Of a stretch of DNA of 12,696 nt, positions 6,234 through 12,696 are shown one piece after another. Every line of letters begins with the position of its first letter. The stretch's first letter is position 1. Location: the NCBI GenBank assembly GCA_023404705.1, contig JAEYAU010000217.1, forward strand, positions 1-12,696, read 5' to 3'. The notes under the pieces are model-generated. The model was given only the letters and a program-made list of their open reading frames with translations, was not told where the DNA came from and did not search any database. Both the position numbers and the translations under genes were made by a program. Source of the DNA: Pseudomonadota bacterium (GTDB lineage: Bacteria > Pseudomonadota > Alphaproteobacteria > Rhizobiales > Xanthobacteraceae).

Positions 6234-7145
6234 ATGGATCGGCTCGACCAGATGACCGCCTATGTCGCGATTCTCGAGGAGGGCAGCCTCGCGGCGGCGG
6301 CCCGGCGGCTCGGCAGCTCCCCGCCCGCGGTGTCGCGCGCCCTGGTCGCGCTGGAGGAGCGGCTCGGCGTTCCGCTGATCCGACGCACCACCCGCCGGCT
6401 GGCGCCGACCGAGGCGGGCCTGCGCTACTTCAAGACCTGCCAGCGCCTGCTCGCCGACATCGAATCCGCCGACCGCGAGGCGACCGGGGAGGGCGGTGAG
6501 CCGCACGGCCTGCTGCGCGTGACCGCGCCGCTGCTGTTCGGGCGCATGTATGTGGCGCCGGTGGTCACGGCCTTCGTCGAGCGCCACCGCGAGGCGCGCG
6601 CCGAGCTGATGCTGATCGACCGCATCGTCGACCTGATCGACGAAGGTGTCGACGTCGCGATCCGCATCGGCCAGCTGCCGGACTCCTCGCTGGTCGCGCG
6701 CAAGGTCGGCCAGGTCCGCCGTGTGCTGGTCGCGAGCCCGGACTATCTCGCGCGCAAGGGCACGCCGCGCAGCTTGCGCGACCTCGCGACCCACGACGTG
6801 GTCGCCTTCTCGGGCATTACCGGACCGGAGACCTGGCGCTTCCGCACGCCCATGGGGCCCGTGAGCGTGCCGATCCGGCCGCGGCTCATCTTCAATCAGG
6901 CCGACCCGGCGATCGCGGCCGTGTGCGACGGTTTCGGCATCAGCCGCATCCTCTCCTATCAGGTCGCCGAGCACGTGCGGGCTGGCCGCCTGATCTTGCT
7001 GATGGACGAGATCGAGGACGATCCGCTGCCCGTGCAGGTCGTCTACGACCAGCACCGCCTGCCGAACGCCAAGGTGCGCGCCTTCGTCGATCTCGCGGTC
7101 GAGATGTTGTCGCGGGAGATGACGCGGCGGCTCGGCGCGCAGTGA
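6234..7145 (+). CDS. LysR-family transcriptional regulator
   Basis: This 303-aa protein is the normal LTTR length. The N-terminal winged helix-turn-helix spans about residues 3-62, with GSLAAAARRLGSSPPAVSRALVALEERLG as the recognition region and RRTTRRLAPTEAG as the wing. A linker helix follows, then a periplasmic-binding-like effector domain from about residue 92, starting GLLRVTAPLLFGR and including DVAIRIGQLPDSSLVARKVG. This type belongs to the large CrgA/DmlR-like branch, which often controls an adjacent divergent oxidoreductase. The likely target is the flavin protein gene on the other strand, plus its own promoter. The Shine-Dalgarno is weak (TGGA about 8 nt upstream). The effector is unknown. 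Confidence 0.92.
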   Translation: MDRLDQMTAYVAILEEGSLAAAARRLGSSPPAVSRALVALEERLGVPLIRRTTRRLAPTEAGLRYFKTCQRLLADIESADREATGEGGEPHGLLRVTAPLLFGRMYVAPVVTAFVERHREARAELMLIDRIVDLIDEGVDVAIRIGQLPDSSLVARKVGQVRRVLVASPDYLARKGTPRSLRDLATHDVVAFSGITGPETWRFRTPMGPVSVPIRPRLIFNQADPAIAAVCDGFGISRILSYQVAEHVRAGRLILLMDEIEDDPLPVQVVYDQHRLPNAKVRAFVDLAVEMLSREMTRRLGAQ

Positions 7146-7164
7146 CGGCGCACGACGTTGCGCA

Positions 7165-7210
7165 TTGACGTGCCTTCCTGTGTATGATATGTAACCATAT
7201 AGGAACATAT
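7165..7210 (+). promoter_or_regulatory. Promoter and palindromic operator of the arsR-type operon
   Basis: TTGACG (7165-7170), a 17-nt spacer and TATGTA (7188-7193) make a good sigma-70-like promoter. Overlapping the -10 and the start site is a 24-bp near-palindrome at 7187-7210, with outer arms ATATGT and ACATAT. The perfect dyad extends to GATATGT (7186-7192) and ACATATC (7205-7211). An inner overlapping dyad ATATG-TAAC-CATAT (7187-7200) is also present. The site ends 13 nt before the regulator start codon. Its position fits autorepression by the ArsR-type protein, which would block RNA polymerase. Confidence 0.6.
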
Positions 7211-7223
7211 CAGCGAGCCCCCG

Positions 7224-7547
7224 ATGCCCGCAGCCCGCGCCAGCAACGACGTCTTCCGCGCCATCGCGGATCCGACGCGGCGTGCGATCCTCGATCGGCT
7301 GCGCGCCGGCCCCGCCAATGCCGGGACGCTGGCGTCCGACTTCCGGCAAAGCCGGCCGGCCATTTCCAAGCACGTCCGCGTGCTGCGCGAGGCGCGGTTG
7401 GTGACCGAGCGTCGCGCCGGTCGCGAGCGCTACTACGCGATCAATCCCGTGCCGCTGCAGAGCGTCGCGGGCTGGCTGGAGGGCTATCGCGCCTTCTGGC
7501 AATCGAGCCTCGCCCAATTGAAGCGTAACCTGGAGGGCACACAATGA
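7224..7547 (+). CDS. ArsR/SmtB-family winged-helix repressor (non-metal type)
   Basis: This 107-aa protein is a single winged helix-turn-helix domain. Landmarks are ADPTRRAILDRL (15-26), the recognition helix around SRPAISKHVRVLREA (43-57), and the beta-wing RAGRERYYAI (64-73). It contains no cysteine, so the ELCVCDL-type metal site of arsenic or cadmium sensors is absent. This branch is commonly encoded just before SRPBCC/AHSA1 proteins, as here: its TGA overlaps the next ATG (ATGA, 7544-7547). It probably represses its own operon through the palindrome immediately upstream. The Shine-Dalgarno before ATG 7224 is poor, and with a start site near 7200 the leader would be only about 24 nt. The signal it senses is unknown. 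Confidence 0.92.
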   Translation: MPAARASNDVFRAIADPTRRAILDRLRAGPANAGTLASDFRQSRPAISKHVRVLREARLVTERRAGRERYYAINPVPLQSVAGWLEGYRAFWQSSLAQLKRNLEGTQ

Positions 7548-8023
7548 GCCTCTCGCAAGCCAAGGCCGTCGCCGATCTCGCGCGCGGCACCATCCACGCC
7601 ATGGTCGAGATCGCGGCCTCTCCCGAGCGGGTGTTCCGCGCCATCGCCTCGCGCGAGATCGTCGACTGGTGGGTGCGTCCCGGCGTGTTCGACACGCGCG
7701 AATGGCGCGGCGACGTGCGCGTCGGCGGCCGCTGGCAAGCGTCCGGCGTGGCGCGCGGCGAGCCCTACACGCTGGAAGGCGAATTCCTCGAGGTCGATCC
7801 GCCGCGCCGGCTCGTGCACACGTGGCAGCGCGCCGGCTTTCCGGTGCCGCCGACCACGGTGACCTATCTGCTCGAGCCGATCGCGGGCGGCACGCGTCTC
7901 ACGCTCATGCAGACCGGCTTCACGGTGCCCGCCATGATGGAAGACTTCAGCACCGGCTGGGACACGAGCTTCGCGCGTCTCGTCGAGCTGCTCGCGGCCG
8001 AGCCCAAAGCCCGCGCGTCGTAG
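7544..8023 (+). CDS. SRPBCC / AHSA1-like ligand-binding domain protein
   Basis: This 159-aa protein is a single START/SRPBCC-fold domain of the AHSA1 (Aha1 C-terminal-like) family. The features seen are VEIAASPERVFRAI (21-34), a DWWVRPGVFDTREWRGDVRVGGRW block (41-64), the EGEFLEVDPPRRLVHTW strand pair, and a C-terminal helix beginning FSTGWDTSFARLVELL. The fold encloses a hydrophobic cavity, but no ligand can be named from sequence. It is translationally coupled to the ArsR repressor by a 4-nt ATGA overlap. This pairing recurs widely in bacteria and suggests the SRPBCC protein is the output, or the modulator, of the repressor. No signal peptide or membrane segment is visible, so it is likely cytoplasmic. 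Confidence 0.88.
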   Translation: MSLSQAKAVADLARGTIHAMVEIAASPERVFRAIASREIVDWWVRPGVFDTREWRGDVRVGGRWQASGVARGEPYTLEGEFLEVDPPRRLVHTWQRAGFPVPPTTVTYLLEPIAGGTRLTLMQTGFTVPAMMEDFSTGWDTSFARLVELLAAEPKARAS

Positions 8024-8029
8024 TCGCGC

Positions 8030-8386
8030 ATGGCCTACGACGAGAAAACCGCCGAGCGCATCCGCCGCATTCTTTCGCGCGAGGATGGCGTGACCGAGCG
8101 GCGCATGATGGGCGGCCTCATCTTCATGGTGAGGGGCAGCATGTGCTGCGGCATCAGCGACCGCGGCCTGATGGTGCGCGTCGGCGCCGACCATCACGCC
8201 GCGGCCTGCAAGGAGCCGCATGTGCGCCCGATGGAGATCGGCGGCGGCCGCAAGCCGAAGGGCTTCGTGCGCGTCGGTCCGGAGGGCTTCGCCAGCGATG
8301 CCGCGCTCAAAGGGTGGGTGACGCGCGGGGTCGCTTTCGTGAAGACGCTGCCGGTGAAGACGAAGGTCGCGGGTAGGGTGCGCTAA
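8030..8386 (+). CDS. TfoX/Sxy N-terminal domain-family protein
   Basis: This 118-aa protein carries only the TfoX N-terminal domain: ERIRRILSREDGVTERRMMGGLIFMVRGSMCCGI at about residues 9-42, then GLMVRVG and KGFVRVGPEGF. Full-length Sxy/TfoX, the competence regulator, has about 200 residues and a second domain missing here. Such short versions are common in alphaproteobacteria and have no established function, so I do not infer competence. It begins 6 nt after the SRPBCC stop and probably belongs to the same transcript. Its last three residues and TAA stop lie inside the left arm of the palindromic element at 8373-8524. That suggests the original 3' end was replaced or reshaped by insertion of the element. 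Confidence 0.85.
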   Translation: MAYDEKTAERIRRILSREDGVTERRMMGGLIFMVRGSMCCGISDRGLMVRVGADHHAAACKEPHVRPMEIGGGRKPKGFVRVGPEGFASDAALKGWVTRGVAFVKTLPVKTKVAGRVR

Positions 8387-8524
8387 GGCGCGCTCGAAAT
8401 GCCTGACGCAAGGCTCAGCGCCGATCGCGCCGTGCGCACGCGTCCACCGGCGCAGCACGCGTGCGCACGGCGGAGCAATCGCCGTGATCAAACGCGAGGC
8501 TCGGGCCGCCTTAGCGCACCCTAC
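8373..8524. repeat. Nested palindromic MITE-like element between convergent genes
   Basis: The outer ends are perfect 18-bp inverted repeats, GTAGGGTGCGCTAAGGCG (8373-8390) and its complement at 8507-8524. A perfect 16-bp inner pair, CGCCGTGCGCACGCGT (8428-8443) and its complement at 8457-8472, surrounds a 13-nt loop. The arms between them are partly complementary, so the whole 152 bp can fold into one long hairpin. It has no coding capacity. It fills nearly all of the gap between the TfoX stop and the phnE stop, so it may act as a two-way terminator. Terminal inverted repeats suggest a non-autonomous mobile palindrome, but no target duplication was found by eye. Confidence 0.85.
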
Positions 8525-8528
8525 GGCG

Positions 8529-9344
8529 CTAAATGATCCTGTTCCTGAGCCACGCCGTGCCGATCTCCGTGATGATCACCACCACGAAGATCACGAACAG
8601 CACCAGGCCGGCCTGGTCCCAGTAGAGGTTCGACAGCGCGGTATCGAGCGCCATGCCGAGGCCGCCGCCGCCGACGAGGCCGAGCACCGCGGACTCGCGC
8701 ACATTGATGTCCCAGCGGAACACGGCGAGCGCCAGGAACGCCGGCTTCACTTGCGGCCAATAGCCCTTGATCAGCACGGCGAGCGGCGAGGCGCCGGTCG
8801 CGATCAGCGCCTCGATCGGGCCGCGCCGCGCCTCCTCGATCGCCTCGGACAGAAACTTGCCCGTGAAGCCGATGGAGTGCACGGCGATCGCCAGCATGCC
8901 GGCGAGTGCGCCCGGGCCGAACACCGCGACGAAGAACAGCGCCCATACCATCGAATGCACGGAGCGTGTCGCCACCAGGATGAAGCGGCCGATGCTGTTG
9001 AGCACCACATTGCTCGTGATGTTGCGCGCGACCATCAGCGCGACCGGCGCCGCGAAGATGATGGCGAGCACGGTGCCGAGCGTCGCGATGTGCAGCGTCT
9101 CGATCAGCGCGTCGTGCACGACCTTGCGGTACCACGACCAGTCGATCGGCCACATGCGCGCGAACAGGTCGACGGTCTGCTCGGGCGCGTCGTAGAGGAA
9201 TTCCGGGATGATCTCGATGGTCTTGAACGACCAGACGATGGCGATCACGGCGAGCAGGTAGAAGCCCGAGCGGCCGATGCGCTCGGCGAGGCTGAAGCGC
9301 TCCCAGCGCCGCGGGGCCGGGGAGGCGAGCGCCTGGCTGCTCAT
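8529..9344 (-). CDS. phnE: Phosphonate/phosphite-type ABC transporter permease (second PhnE)
   Basis: This 271-aa inner-membrane permease has several hydrophobic segments, the first at about 27-46. It carries the cytoplasmic EAA loop that docks the ATPase: EAIEEARRGPIEALIATGASPLAV at 167-190, followed by a GYWPQ turn. The LVGGGGLGMALD motif (223-234) is typical of PhnE-type permeases. The N-terminus is a short cytoplasmic tail rich in Ala, Arg and Ser. It is the last gene of the operon, starting within the ATGA overlap (9341-9344) with the other permease. The two PhnE proteins are clearly diverged in sequence, so they probably form a heterodimeric channel. The gene ends 5 nt from the palindromic element. 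Confidence 0.9.
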   Translation of the reverse strand: MSSQALASPAPRRWERFSLAERIGRSGFYLLAVIAIVWSFKTIEIIPEFLYDAPEQTVDLFARMWPIDWSWYRKVVHDALIETLHIATLGTVLAIIFAAPVALMVARNITSNVVLNSIGRFILVATRSVHSMVWALFFVAVFGPGALAGMLAIAVHSIGFTGKFLSEAIEEARRGPIEALIATGASPLAVLIKGYWPQVKPAFLALAVFRWDINVRESAVLGLVGGGGLGMALDTALSNLYWDQAGLVLFVIFVVVIITEIGTAWLRNRII

Positions 9345-10144
9345 TGGAACAGCCTCCGCATCCAGCCCGAGATGATCTCGCCGATCATCACCAGCGCGAT
9401 GACGGTGAGCACGATAGTGAGCACGAAATCGTAGTCGAAGCGCTGGAAGGCCGTGAACAGCGTTGCGCCGATGCCGCCGCCGCCGACGATGCCGACCAAC
9501 GCCGAGTTGCGCAGGTTGGAGTCGAGCTCGTAGGCGACGAAGCCGATGAAGCGCGCGAGGATCTGCGGCATCACGCCCATGACGATGACGCTGAAGAACG
9601 GCGCACCGGTCGCGCGCACGGCCTCCACCTGCTTCATCGACATCTCCTCGACGGCCTCCGCGATCAGCTTCCCGATGAAGCCGATCGAGGCGGCCGTCAG
9701 GGCCATCACGCCCGCGAGCGCGCCGAAGCCGACCGCCTTCACGAACAGGATCGCGAAGATGACCGGATGGAAGGTGCGGAACGCCACGATTAGCGTGCGC
9801 GCCGTCCAGGCGACGGGCGCGGGCGAGAGATTGCGCGCCGCCGCGAGCCCGAGCGGCAGCGAGATCAGCGTGCCGAACACGGTCGCCAGGATCGCGATCT
9901 GCAGGCTCTCCACCATGCCGGCATAGAGCAGCTGCATCTTGTCACGCGAGAAGTCGGGCGGAAACATGCGTCCGAGGAAGCGGCTGCCGTGCTCGAGGCC
10001 GATGAGGAAGCGATCCCAGGTGATCTCGAGAATCGTGCCCGCATAGAGCACGTAGAGCACGAACACGACGAGGCCGATGCGGAACGGCCAGTTCGGCGGG
10101 AAGGCCGCGCGGGCAGTGCGCACGGTGCATGTCGCCGTGCTCAT
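9341..10144 (-). CDS. phnE: Phosphonate/phosphite-type ABC transporter permease (first PhnE)
   Basis: This 267-aa membrane protein has a first transmembrane segment at about 21-40, further hydrophobic segments at about 80-103 and 117-156, and more at the C-terminus. The EAA loop is EAVEEMSMKQVEAVRATGAPFF (163-184), followed by VMPQIL, and the family motif IVGGGGIGATLF lies at 219-230. It would form half of the translocation pore with the second PhnE. The ATG at 10144 overlaps the phnC stop (ATGA), and its own stop overlaps the next phnE, so the last three genes of the operon are translationally coupled. The substrate is set by the binding protein and cannot be read from the permease. Confidence 0.92.
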   Translation of the reverse strand: MSTATCTVRTARAAFPPNWPFRIGLVVFVLYVLYAGTILEITWDRFLIGLEHGSRFLGRMFPPDFSRDKMQLLYAGMVESLQIAILATVFGTLISLPLGLAAARNLSPAPVAWTARTLIVAFRTFHPVIFAILFVKAVGFGALAGVMALTAASIGFIGKLIAEAVEEMSMKQVEAVRATGAPFFSVIVMGVMPQILARFIGFVAYELDSNLRNSALVGIVGGGGIGATLFTAFQRFDYDFVLTIVLTVIALVMIGEIISGWMRRLFQ

Positions 10145-10944
10145 TCGAGCCAGCCTTCACCGCCGTAGATGTCGAGCAGGTGGCGGTCCTCGAGCGCCGC
10201 GGGCGCCCCGTCGAACACGATCTCGCCGCGCGTCATGCCGATGATGCGGTCCGCATAGCGCTTGGCGAGCTCGACATTGTGGATGTTGACGACGACCGGG
10301 ATGTCGCGCTCGCCGGCGCGGCGTGCGATCAGCTCCATGATCTCGACCGAGGTCTTCGGATCGAGCGAGGAGGTGGGCTCGTCCGCGAGCACGAGGTCCG
10401 GATCCTGCATCAGCGCGCGGGCGATGCCGACGCGCTGGCGCTGTCCGCCCGAGAGTTGGTCGGCGCGGATGGTTGCGAAATCGCCGAGGCCGACCGCATC
10501 GAGCAGCGTGAAGGCACGCGCGACATCCGCGTCCGGAAACCTGCGCAGCCAGGCGCGCCAGACCGGCACGTAGCCGAGCCGGCCCGTGAGCACGTTCTCG
10601 ATCACCGAGAGGCGCTCCACCAGATTGTACTCCTGGAACACCATGCCGATGCGCCGGCGCGCGTGACGTAAGTCGCGGCCCTTCAGCCGCGCGAGATCCT
10701 GCCCCATGAACAGGATCTCGCCGCTGGTCGGATCGACCAGCCGGTTGATGCAGCGCACGAGCGTCGACTTGCCGGTGCCGGACGGGCCGATGATCGCGGT
10801 GAGCCCGCGGCCCTGGATCGTGACCGAGACGTTCTTCAGCACCGGCTTGCCCGCGCGATACTCCTTGCGCAGGTTGCGGATCACGATCGAGCGGTCGACG
10901 CCGGCGTCGGCCGCTCGCAAGTCGTTGGGAGCCGCGGCATCCAT
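10141..10944 (-). CDS. phnC: Phosphonate/phosphite-type ABC transporter ATP-binding protein PhnC
   Basis: This 267-aa ATPase has all ABC motifs in order: Walker A GPSGTGKST (53-61), Q-loop Gln104 in VFQEYNLVERLSV, signature LSGGQRQRVGIARAL (164-178), Walker B DLVLADEP with Glu189 (183-190), D-loop SSLD (192-195), and switch His222. The QEYNLVERLSVIENVLTGRLGY stretch and the arrangement of the helical domain are characteristic of PhnC. An N-terminal extension of about 18 residues precedes the first strand. It powers uptake through the two PhnE permeases. It starts 9 nt after the phnD stop with only a weak Shine-Dalgarno, so translation is probably coupled to phnD. Confidence 0.94.
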   Translation of the reverse strand: MDAAAPNDLRAADAGVDRSIVIRNLRKEYRAGKPVLKNVSVTIQGRGLTAIIGPSGTGKSTLVRCINRLVDPTSGEILFMGQDLARLKGRDLRHARRRIGMVFQEYNLVERLSVIENVLTGRLGYVPVWRAWLRRFPDADVARAFTLLDAVGLGDFATIRADQLSGGQRQRVGIARALMQDPDLVLADEPTSSLDPKTSVEIMELIARRAGERDIPVVVNIHNVELAKRYADRIIGMTRGEIVFDGAPAALEDRHLLDIYGGEGWLE

Positions 10945-10953
10945 GAGCGCCGG

Positions 10954-11991
10954 CTACTGCTTCTTCTTCTTGGCGAGCGCCTCTTCCTCGCGCTTCTGCT
11001 CCCGCTCGTAGGCCGCCTTGTTGTACGGCGTGCCGGTCTTCTCGGCGATGTCGCGCACCACCGCCCACGTCTCCTTGTAGGTGATGGGATAGAAGCGGTC
11101 GTCGCCGTTGAATTCTTTCTGCATCGATTCCGGGAAACGGAAGGCGTAGAAGCAGTCGAGGATCTTCTTCGCGAGATCCGGCTTGAGATCGTGCGCATAT
11201 GCGAACGAGGAGGTCGGGAAGATCGCGCTCTTGTAGATGATACGGAAGTCATCGCCCTTGATCGTGCCGCGCGAGACCATGCGGTCGAAGACGTCCGATG
11301 CCACGATCCCGAGGTCATAGTCGCCCGAGACCACGCCGAGCGCCGACTTGTCGTGACCGCCCGACATCAGCGGCTTGTAGTCCTCGTCCGGCTTCAGCCC
11401 TTCGGGCGGGAAGAGCACGCGTGGCGCCAGATTGCCGGAGTTCGACGAGGGCGCCGTATGCGCGACGCGCTTGCCCTTCAGGTCGGAGAGCTTCTGGAAA
11501 GGGCTGTCCTTCTTGACGATGGCGAGCAGGTGATAGCCCTGCGGACCCTTCTCGGTGCCCTTGGCCGCGAACGGGATCGCGCCCGCCATATTCACCGCGA
11601 AGCCGGTCGGTCCGGTCGAGAAGCCCGCGACATGCAGGCGGCCGGAGCGCATGGCCTCGATCTCGGCCGAGTTCGACTGCACCGGATAATAGGCAACGCG
11701 CTTGCCGGTGCACTGCGCCAGATAGTCGGTGAACGGCTTGAATGCGTTGGCGTAGACGGCCGGATCCTCCACCGGGGTATAGGCGAAGACGATGGTGGAG
11801 GGGTCGCGCCACTTCTTCTGGTCCTTGGGCACGTCCGCGACCAGATCGTTGTTCTCGTCGCAGTAGATGTCGTCCAGCTGCCCGCGGTTCTTGCACTCGT
11901 CGCCTTGCGCGAAGGCCGCGTCGACTGCAACCACGCTGATCATGGCGCCGAATGCCGCGACGCCGAGGCGCCGGATCAACCCATTCACCAT
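10954..11991 (-). CDS. phnD: Phosphate/phosphite/phosphonate ABC transporter substrate-binding protein (PhnD-like)
   Basis: This 345-aa periplasmic binding protein has a Sec signal peptide, MVNGLIRRLG then a hydrophobic core, with probable cleavage after AFA at residue 28. PhnD-type ligand-pocket motifs are visible: FAYTPVEDP (69-77), SNSAEIEAMRSGRLHVAGFSTGPTGF (106-131), HTAPSSNSGNLAPRVLF (178-194), and SGGHDKSALGVVSGDYDLGIV (210-230). The SSNSG turn and SGGH helix start are the usual oxyanion contacts. There are four cysteines in the mature protein (33, 44, 94, 280), allowing disulfides. The tail after about 325 is highly charged and ends AKKKKQ. ATG 11991 was chosen over longer in-frame starts because GGGAGGAAG lies just upstream and it gives a proper signal peptide. 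The actual ligand (phosphonate, phosphite, phosphate ester or other) is not determined by sequence. Confidence 0.92.
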   Translation of the reverse strand: MVNGLIRRLGVAAFGAMISVVAVDAAFAQGDECKNRGQLDDIYCDENNDLVADVPKDQKKWRDPSTIVFAYTPVEDPAVYANAFKPFTDYLAQCTGKRVAYYPVQSNSAEIEAMRSGRLHVAGFSTGPTGFAVNMAGAIPFAAKGTEKGPQGYHLLAIVKKDSPFQKLSDLKGKRVAHTAPSSNSGNLAPRVLFPPEGLKPDEDYKPLMSGGHDKSALGVVSGDYDLGIVASDVFDRMVSRGTIKGDDFRIIYKSAIFPTSSFAYAHDLKPDLAKKILDCFYAFRFPESMQKEFNGDDRFYPITYKETWAVVRDIAEKTGTPYNKAAYEREQKREEEALAKKKKQ

Positions 11992-12210
11992 AGCTTCCTC
12001 CCTGGGGCGCCTTGCGGCGCTAACTTCTTGTGCTGCCGACGATATGCGGCAGCCTTGCGGGCCGCAACCCACTCGCCCGGCTTTTAACCAAGTAAGAAGC
12101 CCGATGCCACTGCCGTCTTCTCGCCCCAATGCGTTTCCATAGGGACGGCGGCGGCGTTGTGAAGCGAATTCGAGGGGGCTGATCGACACACTGGGACAGG
12201 GGACTATTCA
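11992..12210. promoter_or_regulatory. Divergent intergenic region phnD / rlpA with three leader hairpins
   Basis: This 219-nt gap must hold both divergent promoters. On the phnD side three short perfect stems lie in a row: GCGCC-TTGC-GGCGC (12007-12020) just before the ribosome binding site, GCTGCCG/CGGCAGC with an 8-nt loop (12032-12053), and TTGCGG-G-CCGCAA (12055-12067). A weak minus-strand promoter could be GTGGCA, 17 nt, TTAAAA, just upstream of these. I see no clear Pho box (CTGTCAT repeats) and no recognisable riboswitch. No convincing promoter for the plus-strand gene was identified. Confidence 0.4.
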
Positions 12211-12672
12211 GTGAAGACGAAGCTCATCACCGGCATTGCGGCCGGACTCTTTCTCACGCTGGGTTCTATTACTTCTTCTTTCGCCTCGGACACTTCCACC
12301 AACGGTCTCGCCTCGCTCAGCCTTCCCGGCCTCACGCCGGAGGCGAAGCCCAAGAGCCCTCAGACCACAGGCAAGACGGTGTCGCGCGGCCACCAAAGTG
12401 GCATCGCGTCCATGTATGCGCATCGCGGCCGCACCGCGAGCGGCGAGCCGCATCGACTCGGCGCGATGACGGCGGCGCATCGCACGCTGCCGTTCGGCAC
12501 CATGGTGAAGGTGACGCATCGCCGGACCGGCCGTTCGGTGGTGGTGCGCATCATCGACCGCGGACCCTTCATCCGCGGCCGCATCATCGATCTCAGCCCC
12601 GCGGGTGCCCGCGCGCTCGGCTTCTCGGGACTCGCGCCCGTGACGGTCGCGGTCCTGGGCCGCAACAGCTGA
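12211..12672 (+). CDS. rlpA: RlpA-like septal-ring lytic transglycosylase / double-psi beta-barrel protein
   Basis: This 153-aa exported protein has a signal peptide MKTKLITGIAAGLFLTLGS with cleavage around residue 25. A Pro/Lys-rich linker follows to about 58, then an RlpA-type double-psi beta-barrel from GIASMYAHRGRTASGE (64-79) to the C-terminus. Glu79, His90 and Asp116 (IIDRGPF) are spaced 11 and 26 apart. As I recall, this matches the functionally important Glu, His and Asp of Pseudomonas RlpA, which cleaves naked glycan strands at the septum. There is no cysteine anywhere, so it is not a lipoprotein as classical RlpA is, and there is no SPOR domain. The start is GTG, supported by AGGGGA 7 nt upstream. 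It is divergent from phnD and apparently unrelated to it. Confidence 0.87.
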   Translation: MKTKLITGIAAGLFLTLGSITSSFASDTSTNGLASLSLPGLTPEAKPKSPQTTGKTVSRGHQSGIASMYAHRGRTASGEPHRLGAMTAAHRTLPFGTMVKVTHRRTGRSVVVRIIDRGPFIRGRIIDLSPAGARALGFSGLAPVTVAVLGRNS

Positions 12673-12675
12673 GCA

Positions 12676-12696
12676 TGCGTTCCGTCATGGCCGGCA
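12676..12696. repeat. Possible start of another palindromic repeat at the right edge
   Basis: GCGTTCCGTCATGGCCGGCA, just after the rlpA stop, resembles the CGTCATGGCCGG ends of dispersed palindromes in Bradyrhizobiaceae (memory only). The window ends before a second arm could be seen. Confidence 0.25.

Noticed and set aside
7165..7188. Alternative promoter TTGACG with TATGAT at 7183-7188
   Set aside because: The spacer would be only 12 nt. TATGTA at 7188 gives the normal 17-nt spacing.
6210..7544. Long minus-strand open frame opposite the LysR and ArsR genes
   Set aside because: It crosses two well-supported regulators and their promoter and operator, and has low-complexity composition.
8030..8386. 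Natural competence regulator (full Sxy/TfoX)
   Set aside because: Only the N-terminal domain is present and no competence genes are nearby; the family name does not justify that function.
8529..10144. Recent tandem duplication of phnE
   Set aside because: The two permeases share only family motifs and differ widely elsewhere, so they are old paralogues as in many PhnE1/PhnE2 systems.

Overview
The window is very GC-rich and tightly packed. It looks like a chromosomal segment of an alphaproteobacterium of the order Hyphomicrobiales (Rhizobiales), most likely near the Bradyrhizobiaceae/Xanthobacteraceae. The strongest evidence is an AcpXL-type acyl carrier protein inside the conserved gene cluster that makes the very-long-chain hydroxy fatty acid of lipid A. 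The palindromic repeats between genes are also typical of that group. I see no IS element, phage gene, CRISPR array, rRNA or tRNA.

Region 1 (about 1-5450, minus strand) is the lipid A very-long-chain fatty acid operon. It reads acpXL - fabZXL - fabF2XL - fabF1XL - SDR ketoreductase - adh2XL. A good sigma-70-like promoter (5417-5445) lies about 100 nt upstream of acpXL. Together the genes could supply every step of a fatty-acid elongation cycle: carrier, condensation, keto reduction, dehydration and enoyl reduction. FabF2XL has lost the Cys-His-His catalytic residues that its neighbour FabF1XL keeps, so the pair resembles the ketosynthase/chain-length-factor pairs of type II polyketide synthases. 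The Zn-type dehydrogenase keeps its structural zinc cysteines but lacks the catalytic-zinc GHE motif, which suits an enoyl reductase. A long palindromic repeat and a small hairpin separate acpXL from the rest of the operon. The acyltransferase lpxXL, expected next, would lie beyond the left edge.

Region 2 (5488-8386) holds small accessory units. A pyridoxamine-5'-phosphate-oxidase-like flavin protein is divergent from a LysR regulator. After that comes a plus-strand set: an ArsR-type repressor, an SRPBCC/AHSA1 protein and a TfoX N-terminal-domain protein, with a clear palindromic operator overlapping the ArsR promoter.

Region 3 (8373-8524) is a nested palindromic, MITE-like element. It fills the gap between the converging TfoX and phnE genes and supplies the TfoX stop codon.

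Region 4 (8529-11991, minus strand) is a phosphonate/phosphate-family ABC importer operon, phnD-phnC-phnE-phnE, with no C-P lyase or other catabolic gene in view. Divergent from it, at 12211-12672, is an RlpA-like double-psi beta-barrel protein with a GTG start and a signal peptide but no lipobox.
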